A DNA stretch of 18,123 nucleotides from Moraxella lacunata (lineage in GTDB: Bacteria; Pseudomonadota; Gammaproteobacteria; Pseudomonadales; Moraxellaceae), in assembly GCF_002027545.1 (NCBI RefSeq), contig NZ_MXAN01000051.1:1-18123 (forward strand). Reading direction: 5' to 3'. Made by a program: the position numbers and the translations under genes. Shown here in pieces: positions 1 to 8,657 of the stretch. A model generated the notes under the pieces. The model did not search any database. It saw only the letters and a program-made list of their open reading frames with translations, and had not been told where the DNA came from. The first letter of the stretch is position 1; the number at the start of each line of letters is the position of its first letter.

Positions 1-95
1 GTTGATACAAGGGCGAACGGAAAACTGGTTTTGCAGGAAGTTTATTATACACTCAATAAACTTTAAAATTGCTACAAACGCAATGATGCTTGGAC

Positions 96-161
96 GTAGG
101 GGCGTGCTGTGCACGCCTTGCACGGTACTGTCATCAAAGGGTGTGCTCAGCACACCCCTAC
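96..161. repeat. Short palindromic repeat with inverted ends
   Basis: The outer ends form an inverted repeat: GTAGGGGCGTGCTG at 96-109 against CAGCACACCCCTAC at 148-161, with one mismatch that still allows a G-U pair in RNA. Each end is itself a small palindrome (GGCGTGC-TGT-GCACGCC at 101-117 and GGGTGTGCT-C-AGCACACCC at 139-157). The unit therefore folds either as one long hairpin or as two short ones. No sensible protein is encoded across it. It resembles the dispersed REP/MITE-type intergenic repeats of many gammaproteobacteria. Its end resembles that of the larger element at 10063-10268 (TAGGGGCGTGC against TAGGGCGTGC). Confidence 0.65.
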
Positions 162-182
162 AAACCCGTGGTAAATATCAAG

Positions 183-210
183 TTGGCTGGGTGTAAATTA
201 ATGTTATAAA
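183..210 (+). promoter_or_regulatory. Candidate sigma70 promoter for the alkB-like gene
   Basis: A -35-like TTGGCT (183-188) is followed after 16 bases by TATAAA (205-210), about 54 bases before the start codon of the dioxygenase gene. The spacing is acceptable but the -35 box is imperfect. The region is AT-rich, so a chance match is possible. Confidence 0.3.
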
Positions 211-251
211 GGTTTAACACATCCTAATTTAATTATTTAAAATTAAAATAA

Positions 252-980
<729 letters not shown>

Positions 981-1014
981 TCCAATGCTCCGCGTGTCGC
1001 CTAAGCCCAAATCA

Positions 1015-1053
1015 CACCCAATGCCAAACCTTGGCAAATGGGTGGTATTTTTT
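1015..1053 (+). terminator. Likely intrinsic terminator after the alkB-like gene
   Basis: CACCCA (1015-1020) and TGCCAA (1022-1027) pair with TTGGCA (1031-1036) and TGGGTG (1039-1044), giving a two-part stem with a small internal loop and a 3-base tip. A T-rich run starts at about 1048. It begins about 35 bases after the stop codon. Confidence 0.6.
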
Positions 1054-1083
1054 AAATAAATATTGGTTATGGCAGAGAATTTT

Positions 1084-1112
1084 TTGAATTTGGGCGGATT
1101 TTAGGGTATGAT
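1084..1112 (+). promoter_or_regulatory. Candidate sigma70 promoter for acnB
   Basis: TTGAAT (1084-1089), an exact 17-base spacer and TATGAT (1107-1112) make the best sigma70-type promoter upstream of acnB. Transcription would start near 1119, leaving a leader of about 110 bases before the ATG at 1230. Confidence 0.55.
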
Positions 1113-1161
1113 AAAGGGGAGAAATTTAGGCACAAACGCCTGTTAAATCAACGTCTAGGCA

Positions 1162-1198
1162 CTTGATAATTATTGTAACAGTGAAAATCATTGTCAAG
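1162..1198. promoter_or_regulatory. Inverted repeat with Fur-box-like half in the acnB leader
   Basis: CTTGATAATTAT (1162-1173) and ATCATTGTCAAG (1187-1198) form an imperfect inverted repeat (10 of 12 positions). Within it, 1177-1195 matches 14 of 19 positions of the E. coli Fur consensus by eye. AcnB is an iron-sulfur enzyme whose expression follows iron in several bacteria, so an iron-linked site is plausible. If the promoter at 1084-1112 is right, the site lies downstream of the transcription start. It could instead act as an RNA hairpin ahead of the ribosome site. This is inference from pattern only. Confidence 0.3.
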
Positions 1199-1229
1199 CA
1201 CTTATGACCTACTATCATGGAGAATTGCT

Positions 1230-3863
1230 ATGTCGCAAATGCTAACCGAATACAGAGCCCACGTCGCCGAGCGTGAAGCCTTAGGCGTACCCCCACAGCC
1301 ATTGACCGATGCCCAAACTGCCGATTTGGTAGAACTCTTAAAAAACCCGCCAGCAGGCGAAGAAGCGTACTTGGTGGACTTACTTGAAAACCGTGTGCCA
1401 GCAGGGGTTGACCAAGCTGCCTATGTCAAAGCCGCCTTTTTAAATGCCATTGTCAAAGGCGAAGCAACTTCTCCACTAGTTACCAAAGAGCGTGCGGTGT
1501 ATCTATTAGGCACGATGCTTGGTGGTTATAACGTGGCACCACTCGTTGAGTTACTTGATGATGCCGAGCTTGGCGGTTTGGCGGCGGATGCGTTGAAAAA
1601 GACCCTTTTGGTATTTGATGCGTTCCATGACGTAGAAGAAAAAGCCAAAGCAGGCAACGCCAACGCCAAAGCGGTACTAGAATCATGGGCAGAAGCGGAG
1701 TGGTTCACCAGCCGTCCTGACGTACCTAGCGAGATGACCATTACTGTTTTTAAAGTAACTGGCGAGACCAACACAGACGACCTGTCGCCTGCCCAAGATG
1801 CGTGGAGCCGTCCTGACATTCCACTACACGCCAACGCCATGCTAAAAAATGCCAGAGATGGCATTAACCCAGAAAAAAATGGCGAGGTTGGACCTTTGAC
1901 CCAAATCCAAGAGCTACTTGATAGGGGCAATCCTGTTGCCTACGTGGGCGATGTGGTGGGTACAGGTTCTAGCCGTAAATCAGCGACTAACTCTGTGCTA
2001 TGGTTCTTTGGCGATGACATTCCACACATTCCAAACAAGCGTGACGGCGGTGTGTGTCTAGGTGGTAAAATCGCTCCGATTTTCTTTAACACCATGGAAG
2101 ATGCTGGGGCGTTGCCTGTTGAGATTGACGTTTCTGACATGAACATGGGCGATGAAGTTACCCTAAAAATCGACCATGCTACCGCAACCGTTACCGCATT
2201 CAAAGACGGCAATCAAATTGCCAAATCTAAGCTAAAAACCCCTGTACTGCTAGATGAGGTGCGTGCTGGTGGTCGCATTAACCTTATCATCGGTCGCAAC
2301 TTAACAAGCAAGGCTCGTGAGTCGCTAGGTCTTGAATCATCCACTCTATTTCGTACCCCAGAGCAACCTGCCGATACTGGCAAAGGCTTTACCTTAGCCC
2401 AAAAAATGGTGGGTCGTGCCTGTGGTTTGCCAGAGGGGCAAGGCATTCGCCCAGATACCTACTGTGAACCGAAAATGACAACCGTAGGCTCACAAGACAC
2501 CACAGGCCCGATGACCCGTGATGAACTCAAAGATTTGGCATGTCTGGGCTTCTCATCTGACCTTGTCATGCAGTCGTTTTGTCATACCGCCGCTTATCCA
2601 AAGCCGATTGATGTGGTAACGCATCACACCCTACCTGACTTTATCATGAACCGTGGCGGTGTCAGCTTACGCCCAGGTGATGGGGTGATTCATTCATGGC
2701 TAAACCGCATGTTGTTGCCTGACACCGTTGGTACCGGTGGCGACAGTCATACTCGCTTCCCCATTGGTATCTCATTTCCAGCAGGTTCAGGTCTTGTAGC
2801 GTTCGCTGCTGCCACTGGTGTGATGCCACTTGACATGCCTGAGTCTGTTTTGGTTAAATTTAAAGGCAAAATGCAACCTGGTATCACGCTTCGCGACTTG
2901 GTACACGCCATTCCTTACTATGCAATCCAAGCAGGCGATTTGACCGTTGAGAAAAAGGGTAAGAAAAATATCTTCTCTGGTCGTATCTTAGAGATTGACT
3001 TAACCGAAATGGAAAACGACTTGACTGTTGAGCAAGCATTTGAATTGTCTGATGCGTCTGCTGAACGCAGTGCAGCGGGTTGTGCGATTACCGTATCAGA
3101 AGAAAAAGTTGCTGAATACCTACGCTCTAACATCGTCATGCTAAAATGGATGATTGCCGAAGGTTATGGCGATGCTCGTACGCTAGCTCGCCGTGCTGAG
3201 AATATGCAAAAATGGCTAGACAACCCAAGCCTGCTAAAAGCCGATGCGGATGCCGAATACACCAAAGTGTATGAGATTGACCTTGCCGATATCAAAGAGC
3301 CAATCCTATGCTGTCCAAACGACCCTGATGATGCCAAATTGCTATCAGAAGTCGCTGGCGATAAGATTGATGAAGTGTTTATCGGTTCGTGCATGACCAA
3401 CATCGGACATTTCCGTGCCGCAGGTAAACTTTTGCAAGAAGTGCCAGCAGGTAGCTTGACCACTCGTTTGTGGATTGCACCGCCTACCAAAATGGACGAA
3501 CGCCAACTGATGGACGAAGGGTATTACAATACCTACGCCCAAGCAGGTGCAAGAACTGAAATGCCCGGTTGCTCGCTATGTATGGGTAACCAAGCTCGTA
3601 TCGCACCAAACTCAACGGCAGTATCTACCTCTACTCGTAACTTCCCGAACCGTCTGGGTCAAGGAGCGAACGTGTACCTAGCTTCTGCCGAGCTTGCCTC
3701 TGTGGCATCTGTACTTGGTAAACTACCAACCGTTGAAGAGTACATGGCATACGCAGGTAAACTTGAATCCATGGAAGCCGAAGTGTACAACTACCTAAAC
3801 TTCGACCAAATGAGCGAGTACACCGAAAAATCAGACAAAATCAGCGTGGCACAACTTGCCTAA
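1230..3863 (+). CDS. acnB: Aconitate hydratase B (bifunctional aconitase / 2-methylisocitrate dehydratase)
   Basis: AcnB interconverts citrate and isocitrate through cis-aconitate in the TCA cycle and can also act in the 2-methylcitrate pathway. It is cytoplasmic and carries a [4Fe-4S] cluster. The 877-residue product is close to the 865 residues of E. coli AcnB and similar along its length. The order is HEAT-like domain, swivel domain (GETNTDDLSPAPDAW-type segment) and catalytic core (SQDTTGPMTRDEL, GGDSHTRFPIG). The cluster cysteines are C721 (IGSCMTN) and C781 and C784 (PGCSLCMGN). I chose the ATG at 1230 because GGAGA lies at 1219-1223 and the family begins at about this residue (MLTEYRAHVAERE follows two codons later). 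An in-frame TTG at 1191 would add 13 unrelated residues. The gene is a single transcription unit with its own promoter and terminator. Confidence 0.98.
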   Translation: MSQMLTEYRAHVAEREALGVPPQPLTDAQTADLVELLKNPPAGEEAYLVDLLENRVPAGVDQAAYVKAAFLNAIVKGEATSPLVTKERAVYLLGTMLGGYNVAPLVELLDDAELGGLAADALKKTLLVFDAFHDVEEKAKAGNANAKAVLESWAEAEWFTSRPDVPSEMTITVFKVTGETNTDDLSPAQDAWSRPDIPLHANAMLKNARDGINPEKNGEVGPLTQIQELLDRGNPVAYVGDVVGTGSSRKSATNSVLWFFGDDIPHIPNKRDGGVCLGGKIAPIFFNTMEDAGALPVEIDVSDMNMGDEVTLKIDHATATVTAFKDGNQIAKSKLKTPVLLDEVRAGGRINLIIGRNLTSKARESLGLESSTLFRTPEQPADTGKGFTLAQKMVGRACGLPEGQGIRPDTYCEPKMTTVGSQDTTGPMTRDELKDLACLGFSSDLVMQSFCHTAAYPKPIDVVTHHTLPDFIMNRGGVSLRPGDGVIHSWLNRMLLPDTVGTGGDSHTRFPIGISFPAGSGLVAFAAATGVMPLDMPESVLVKFKGKMQPGITLRDLVHAIPYYAIQAGDLTVEKKGKKNIFSGRILEIDLTEMENDLTVEQAFELSDASAERSAAGCAITVSEEKVAEYLRSNIVMLKWMIAEGYGDARTLARRAENMQKWLDNPSLLKADADAEYTKVYEIDLADIKEPILCCPNDPDDAKLLSEVAGDKIDEVFIGSCMTNIGHFRAAGKLLQEVPAGSLTTRLWIAPPTKMDERQLMDEGYYNTYAQAGARTEMPGCSLCMGNQARIAPNSTAVSTSTRNFPNRLGQGANVYLASAELASVASVLGKLPTVEEYMAYAGKLESMEAEVYNYLNFDQMSEYTEKSDKISVAQLA

Positions 3864-3894
3864 TCTGGTTTGATAAAGCACCATAGCACATACC

Positions 3895-3930
3895 AGTCCC
3901 CAAAGGCACTTAGCTTTTGGGGACTATTTT
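3895..3930 (+). terminator. Intrinsic terminator after acnB
   Basis: AGTCCCCAAAG (3895-3905) pairs with CTTTTGGGGACT (3914-3925), giving an 11-bp stem with one bulged T, followed by ATTTTG. It starts 32 bases after the acnB stop. Confidence 0.85.
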
Positions 3931-4008
3931 GTGACAAGTTAATGGCGAAAAAACTAACAAACCTTTTATAGTAACATATACACGATAATTTAAAAACAGG
4001 AAAACCCA

Positions 4009-4243
4009 ATGACTATAGAATTATCAAGCCTACCCCCCCTGCCGTACAAGCATGGGTAGCTACCTTACTTTTGATGAAGACATTCGCCTAACCAAATCGC
4101 ATGACAGCCTGATTATTCAAGAGCCGCTTTTTGACATGGAACGCATGAAGCACGCCATTGACGACTACGAAACTAAAGAGCAGGCGTTGCAAAATGGATT
4201 AACCTTACCACAAGGCAAAAACGAAACCCAACTGCTTGCTTGA
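4009..4243 (+). pseudogene. Small unknown gene, frameshifted at a C7 tract
   Basis: An ATG at 4009 with a good ribosome site (AGGA at 3998-4001, seven bases away) opens a frame that stops after 16 codons (TAG 4057-4059). A second frame, open from an ATG at 4052 to a TGA at 4241-4243, codes for 63 hydrophilic residues (TFDEDIRLTKSHD... to QLLA) but has no ribosome site of its own. Removing one C from the C7 run (4033-4039) joins the two into one 77-residue product. This could be a decayed gene, a sequencing error, or a gene switched by slippage in the C tract. The third frame reads AVQAWVA just after the tract, so the ancestral junction is not certain. I do not recognise the protein; it has no signal peptide or membrane segment. 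Confidence 0.5.
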
Positions 4244-4269
4244 CTAGATGAAAATATCCCCACCCATTT

Positions 4270-4298
4270 GCCAAATGCCGATAAATTGGCTTATTTTT
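4270..4298 (+). terminator. Weak terminator-like hairpin before queE
   Basis: GCCAA (4270-4274) and TTGGC (4286-4290) form a 5-bp stem followed by TTATTTTT. It lies just after the small frameshifted gene and may separate it from queE. The stem is short, so support is limited. Confidence 0.3.
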
Positions 4299-4368
4299 AA
4301 TACAATAAAATCCCCCAAAATCCCACAAAATTTGTTAAAATAAGCGATTTTTGCAAATTATACACACC

Positions 4369-5088
4369 ATGCCAAACCCCACCCCTTTACGCAATACCTT
4401 TATTCCCACCACCGACCCGTCCTCAGGCTTGCGTTTGACGGAGATTTTTTATTCCTTGCAGGGCGAAGCCTTAACCATGGGTTTGCCGACCATTTTTATT
4501 CGTCTTACAGGTTGCCCTTTGCGTTGCACTTATTGCGACACGACTTATTCCTTTACAGGGGGCGAGCGTTGGGGGCTTGATGCGATTTTGGAGCATATCA
4601 AACAGTATCCTTGCAAACGCATTTGCCTAACAGGGGGCGAACCGCTTGCCCAGCCCAACGCCATTGCCTTGATGAAATTACTCCTTGATAACGGCTATGA
4701 GATTTCATTGGAAACGGCAGGGGCGTTGTCGGTCAAGGACGTGCCAATAGCGGTGTCAAAAGTCATGGATTTAAAAAGCCCATCATCAGGCGAAGTGGAT
4801 AAAAATCTGTGGGAAAATCTAAATTATCTCACCGACAACGACCAAATCAAAATTGTCATCACTGACCGTGCCGATTATGATTGGGCAAAAGACGTTTTGC
4901 AAAAATATGAGCTTGATAAAAAATGCGGTGTGGTGTGGTTTTCGCCCATGTTTAATATAGACGAGCGTAAATCGGACGTGCCAAATTTGGCGGTAGAGCT
5001 TGCCGAATGGATTTTGGCGGACGGCTTGCCTGTACGTTTTCAATTACAACTGCACAAAATCATCTGGGCGGACGCTAAGGGCAAATAA
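4369..5088 (+). CDS. queE: 7-carboxy-7-deazaguanine synthase QueE (radical SAM)
   Basis: QueE converts 6-carboxy-5,6,7,8-tetrahydropterin to 7-carboxy-7-deazaguanine, a step toward preQ0 and the tRNA base queuosine. It is a cytoplasmic radical-SAM enzyme. From the ATG at 4369 the product is 239 residues. The CX3CX2C cluster motif is C49, C53 and C56 (GCPLRCTYCD). The family's SLQGE segment is at 29-33 and the SAM-contact GGEP at 89-92. A TTG at 4351 would add six residues. Neither start has a clear Shine-Dalgarno sequence, so the start is uncertain; the ATG fits the family N-terminus. No queC or queD is adjacent, and I saw no preQ1 riboswitch fold in the roughly 120 bases upstream. It converges on recJ. 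Confidence 0.95.
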   Translation: MPNPTPLRNTFIPTTDPSSGLRLTEIFYSLQGEALTMGLPTIFIRLTGCPLRCTYCDTTYSFTGGERWGLDAILEHIKQYPCKRICLTGGEPLAQPNAIALMKLLLDNGYEISLETAGALSVKDVPIAVSKVMDLKSPSSGEVDKNLWENLNYLTDNDQIKIVITDRADYDWAKDVLQKYELDKKCGVVWFSPMFNIDERKSDVPNLAVELAEWILADGLPVRFQLQLHKIIWADAKGK

Positions 5089-5091
5089 AAC

Positions 5092-5118
5092 AAAAGCCGA
5101 TAATCAACATCGGCTTTT
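5092..5118. terminator. Bidirectional terminator between queE and recJ
   Basis: AAAAGCCGAT (5092-5101) pairs perfectly with ATCGGCTTTT (5109-5118) around a 7-base loop. The A run on one side and the T run on the other let it serve both the queE and the recJ transcripts. Confidence 0.85.
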
Positions 5119-5131
5119 ATCTCATCTCAAT

Positions 5132-7066
5132 CTAATCAATCGCACACACCGCCAAATCCTTGATGATGAGTTGCAAACTCTGATTACCCTGCCACTCGTT
5201 AATGTCTAGGGTAAACAAAATATGCACCGCACTTGCCCGATAATCCCATTCGTCCACGTCATAATTAAACCAAATGGCATCTATCGGATACTGCACGCCA
5301 TCGGCTCGCAACGTCAGTTTTAAATGCTTGTCTTTTAAAATGCGAAAATTAACCACTTCAAAGACCCCATCAAAGGCAGGGGGCAAAAAGCCATTACCCC
5401 ACACGCTGACATTTTTTAGAGCATGGACAAAGGCCAGACTAAAATCAGGCGGGATGAGCGTGCCATCGGTATATTTTAATTCGCTAAATAGCTCATCATC
5501 AAAGCCGTCCACCACTTTCAAAAATTCTGCCTTAAACCGCTCAAAATCCCGCTTATGAATGGTCAAGCCTGCCGCCATCGCATGACCGCCAAAGTGCAAA
5601 ATCAGCTCAGGATTTGCCATCGCCACCGTCTCAATGGCATCACGAATATGCACGCCTGCGATAGACCGCCCCGAGCCTTTGATTAGGTCGTCATCACCCA
5701 CTTTATCAGCATCGGCAGGGGCAAAGACAATGGTCGGACGGTATAACTGTTCTTTGATACGTCCTGCCACGATACCAATCACGCCTTGGTGCCAGTTGTC
5801 TTGATACAGGCAAATGGCTTTGGCAACACATTTGGGCTTATCATCAGATTCATCGGATAAGTGTAGCTCATCAATGATACTGCTGGCTTCATCACGCATT
5901 TGCGTTTCTATGGCACGGCGTGAGTGATTAAGACGGTTCAGCTCTATCGCCAAACGGTGTGCTTCGCCAAAATCATCAGTCAGTAGGCACTCCACCCCTG
6001 TTCGCATATTATCCATACGCCCTGCGGCGTTAATGCGTGGGGCAATGGCAAAACCAAAATCATCTGCCGTAATCTTACGCACGTCTCGCCCCGCCTGCTC
6101 CAAGAGTGCCAAAATCCCCACACAGCACCGCCCTTCCCGAATGGCGTTAAGTCCATGTGTTACCAAAATACGGTTATTTTGGTCAAGATGACCCACGTCC
6201 GCTATCGTCCCTAATGCCACAAGGTCAAGATATTTGGCGACTTGTGTGGTGGATTTGCCCATCTCACGGCGGATTTTGGCGACACGTCCCATGACATAGA
6301 ACGCCACACCCACGCCCACGAGCCACTTACTGCCGAACTCACAGCCGACTTGATTGGGGTTAATGACCGCACTTGCTTTGGGCGAGCTACTGGTGGTCAA
6401 ATGGTGGTCGGTAATGACGACATCAATACCCAGCTCGTCCGCTTTGGCAACCCCATCATGGCTTGATATGCCGTTATCCACCGTGATGATGAGTTTGGGG
6501 TCAAATTCATCTGCCCCATGTGCCACGATTTGGGGGGTTAGCCCATAACCAAATTTAAAACGGTCAGGCACCAAAAACTGCACGTCCGCTCCCATCTCAC
6601 GCAAACACCGCACCATGAGCGTGGTCGATGTCGCCCCATCGCAGTCAAAATCACCCACAATGAGTATGCGTTTATTCTCATCAATGGCACGACTGATGAT
6701 ATCCGCCCCCACGTCAAGTCCCAATAAATCACTCGCAGGCAGGAGCTTTGCCACAGACATGTCCATCTCATCAATACTGCCAATCTGTCGTGACGCAAGT
6801 AGTCGCCCGAGCGTCTCGCCAAACATCGCGGTTAGCTCATCAGGCACATCGCCTTGATGACGTGGGACAAGTGTCAGGTGCTTAGGGGTAAACCGTCCGA
6901 CTTTATCAAAGGCACGCTCAAAATCCTGCACACTCGTGTTGGTCAGGTGCGACAAATTGGCATTGGCAAACTTTTGCGTACTTGTCACTTGGGCAGGCTT
7001 GGGTAGGCTTGGCGATGGATAGCCATCAAAAGGACTGTCATCGTCTTGGCGATTTTGCGTACTCAT
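5132..7066 (-). CDS. recJ: Single-stranded-DNA-specific 5'-3' exonuclease RecJ
   Basis: RecJ degrades single-stranded DNA 5' to 3' in RecF-pathway recombination, mismatch repair and base excision repair. The 644-residue product has the DHH-family order: motif I GDFDCDG (138-144, metal-binding D139, D141 and D143), motif II VDNG (196-199), motif III DHH (220-222) and motif IV around GTIAD (286-290). The DHHA1 part follows with GSGRS and FGGHAMAAG, then a C-terminal OB-like domain ending in LAVCAID. It is longer than the 577 residues of E. coli RecJ, mainly because of about 60 extra residues at the N-terminus (polar, Ser/Pro/Gln-rich). The ATG at 7066 has an AGAGAG-type ribosome site upstream. 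It diverges from the 7296 gene and shares a terminator with queE. All catalytic motifs are intact. Confidence 0.97.
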   Translation of the reverse strand: MSTQNRQDDDSPFDGYPSPSLPKPAQVTSTQKFANANLSHLTNTSVQDFERAFDKVGRFTPKHLTLVPRHQGDVPDELTAMFGETLGRLLASRQIGSIDEMDMSVAKLLPASDLLGLDVGADIISRAIDENKRILIVGDFDCDGATSTTLMVRCLREMGADVQFLVPDRFKFGYGLTPQIVAHGADEFDPKLIITVDNGISSHDGVAKADELGIDVVITDHHLTTSSSPKASAVINPNQVGCEFGSKWLVGVGVAFYVMGRVAKIRREMGKSTTQVAKYLDLVALGTIADVGHLDQNNRILVTHGLNAIREGRCCVGILALLEQAGRDVRKITADDFGFAIAPRINAAGRMDNMRTGVECLLTDDFGEAHRLAIELNRLNHSRRAIETQMRDEASSIIDELHLSDESDDKPKCVAKAICLYQDNWHQGVIGIVAGRIKEQLYRPTIVFAPADADKVGDDDLIKGSGRSIAGVHIRDAIETVAMANPELILHFGGHAMAAGLTIHKRDFERFKAEFLKVVDGFDDELFSELKYTDGTLIPPDFSLAFVHALKNVSVWGNGFLPPAFDGVFEVVNFRILKDKHLKLTLRADGVQYPIDAIWFNYDVDEWDYRASAVHILFTLDINEWQGNQSLQLIIKDLAVCAID

Positions 7067-7295
7067 TACTTACTCTCTTTTTCTTTTGCATTTGTCTTTG
7101 TGGTTATTTTAGCACAGTTTTTTAACACAGTTTTGCCAAAACTTGCCCAAAGTCAAAAACTTGTCCCAAATCATGAATATAAATTTACATACTGATACAT
7201 TTTGTTAGCAACTTTATTACAATACAATCATCAGGCTGTGGTATGATTTGTTTTATTATCAGCCTTTTTTATTTTATTACATTCTGGAGCTTATC

Positions 7296-7862
7296 ATGAA
7301 TTTTAGCGAACTTAGTACAGACACATTGGTTGTCAAGGATGTCAGTGGACTTGACCTAGACAAGATAGAACGTGAATGCAAAGAACTTGCCAAATCTCGT
7401 GCCAAAGTCTCAGCAGGCGTTGCCATTGTTCCCATTCCTTTTTTAGATGTAGCGGTTGATGTTGGCATGCTAAGAAAACTTTTACCCCAAATTACCGAAC
7501 GTTTTGGTCTAGAAGACAAAAACACCGCTTTGGCTCGTGAAAAAAATATCAAAGAAAAAGTGCTTCGTGTGGGCGGACTGGTCGCCACTCGTGGTATCGT
7601 TAATAAAACTGTACAAGGCTTTGGCGGTCGTATGATTGGCAAACAAGTCGCCAAATATGTCCCCCTAGGTGGTCAAATCGTCGCAGGTACGGTAGGTTAT
7701 ATGATTTTTACCAGAATTGCCTTTGACCACATTGAACGTTGCCACAAAATTGCCAAAGAAGCACAGCAACAGCAAAATCAACAACAAACCCAACAACAGA
7801 GCCAGTCTAAACAAGAAGGCACTCAGCAAGACAAACAAGACAGAACAGACACAACGATTTGA
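7296..7862 (+). CDS. Uncharacterised protein with Gly-rich hydrophobic core and Gln-rich tail
   Basis: I do not recognise this 188-residue protein with certainty. Residues 38-60 contain GVAIVPIPFLDVAVDVGML, a pattern like the small, Gly/Pro-broken hydrophobic helices of DUF697/YcjF-type domains found beside GTPases. A second hydrophobic, Gly-rich stretch covers about 92-140 (VGGLVATRG to GTVGYMIF), and residues 155-175 are mostly Gln. There is no cleavable signal peptide, so membrane association through internal segments is the likeliest reading. I chose the ATG at 7296 because CTGGAG lies just upstream. An upstream in-frame start at 7248 would add 16 hydrophobic residues and has no ribosome site. 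A TATGAT -10-like box (7242-7247) precedes it, without a clear -35. It is monocistronic, diverges from recJ and ends at a strong terminator. Confidence 0.75.
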   Translation: MNFSELSTDTLVVKDVSGLDLDKIERECKELAKSRAKVSAGVAIVPIPFLDVAVDVGMLRKLLPQITERFGLEDKNTALAREKNIKEKVLRVGGLVATRGIVNKTVQGFGGRMIGKQVAKYVPLGGQIVAGTVGYMIFTRIAFDHIERCHKIAKEAQQQQNQQQTQQQSQSKQEGTQQDKQDRTDTTI

Positions 7863-7897
7863 TTAAAGCATTGGTTTAAAACATTGATTTAAAACAT

Positions 7898-7923
7898 AAA
7901 GCAAGGTCTCTCCTTGCTTTTTT
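7898..7923 (+). terminator. Intrinsic terminator after the 188-residue gene
   Basis: AAAGCAAGG (7898-7906) pairs with CCTTGCTTT (7912-7920) around a 5-base loop and runs into T6 (7918-7923). Just upstream is a short near-tandem repeat (CATTGGTTTAAAA / CATTGATTTAAAA) of no evident function. Confidence 0.85.
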
Positions 7924-8299
7924 GACAAAACCGCCATCAAAATCCATCAAAAAATGACAAGCATTAACGCCATTCTCACTGTGTTTATCTACTTTACCAT
8001 TTGCTTTACTTACCGCCCATTTTAGTCATTGTAATAATAATCACTTTTACTATTTACAACTTTTTGGCATTTTTTAATAAAGATTTTGTATTTTGGTCTC
8101 ATAAATCACCTGCTTTGGTTTGAGAAAATTTGCCAAAAAGTATAAAATATACACCAATTTTGTCGTCGTGTTATTTTGATGGGACATTTTGGTAATCTTA
8201 TTTTATGACCATTTATCAGCTCATCATAGGGACAACTGCCCAAAAAGTCTCGTCAAGCCAAACCATTTTATCATAACCAAACACAACTAAGGTATCGCC
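7924..8299. other. Gene-free AT-rich gap upstream of fdxA
   Basis: Two tiny open frames (7954-8025 and 8205-8276, 23 codons each) lack ribosome sites and look accidental. The only structure I can support is a candidate promoter at 8120-8148. The fdxA leader would then be about 145 bases; I see no convincing riboswitch fold or RNA gene in it. Confidence 0.5.
8120..8148 (+). promoter_or_regulatory. Candidate sigma70 promoter for fdxA (and perhaps lpxB)
   Basis: TTGAGA (8120-8125), a 17-base spacer and TAAAAT (8143-8148), about 150 bases upstream of the fdxA start. It has good spacing and near-consensus boxes, but the background is AT-rich. Confidence 0.4.
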
Positions 8300-8623
8300 A
8301 TGACATTTGTAGTAACTGATAACTGCATTCTTTGCAAATACACCGACTGCGTTGAGGTTTGCCCTGTGGACTGTTTTTATGAAGGTCCAAACTTTTTGGT
8401 CATCAATCCTGATGAGTGCATTGACTGTGCTTTGTGCGAACCTGAATGCCCTGCCAACGCCATTTTTTCAGAAGATGAAGTACCAGCAGGTCAAGAAGCG
8501 TTCATCCAAATCAACGAAGAACTCGCCAACGAATGGGCAAACATCACCGAGAAAAAAGACGCCCTACCCGACCATGAAAAATGGGACGGCGTAGCAGGCA
8601 AAATCCAGTATTTAGAACGCTAA
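8300..8623 (+). CDS. fdxA: 7Fe ferredoxin FdxA ([3Fe-4S][4Fe-4S])
   Basis: This small cytoplasmic electron carrier of 107 residues is very close to Azotobacter vinelandii ferredoxin I along its whole length. By that template, C9, C17 and C50 hold the [3Fe-4S] cluster; C21, C40, C43 and C46 hold the [4Fe-4S] cluster; and C25 is the free cysteine near it. The tail ([17 protein letters not shown] to LER) matches the FdI-type C-terminal extension that wraps the clusters. A TAAGGT ribosome site lies seven bases before the ATG. lpxB follows 34 bases later on the same strand with no terminator between, so the two may share a transcript. The physiological partner cannot be read from the context. Confidence 0.97.
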   Translation: MTFVVTDNCILCKYTDCVEVCPVDCFYEGPNFLVINPDECIDCALCEPECPANAIFSEDEVPAGQEAFIQINEELANEWANITEKKDALPDHEKWDGVAGKIQYLER

Positions 8624-8657
8624 TTTTTAAAAATCACTCACAAACCCACGAGACATC

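Noticed and set aside
2..196. Open frame of 64 codons at the left edge
   Set aside because: It runs through the palindromic repeat, has no ribosome site, and its translation looks like no protein.
1191..1229. TTG start giving acnB 13 extra residues
   Set aside because: The extra residues are not family-like, and a good ribosome site marks the ATG at 1230.
4244..4368. preQ1 riboswitch upstream of queE
   Set aside because: Queuosine genes can carry one, but I see no matching pseudoknot-like pattern here, only a weak hairpin.
7954..8276. Two 23-codon open frames in the gap before fdxA (7954-8025 and 8205-8276)
   Set aside because: Neither has a ribosome site or any recognisable feature. A leader peptide role cannot be supported.
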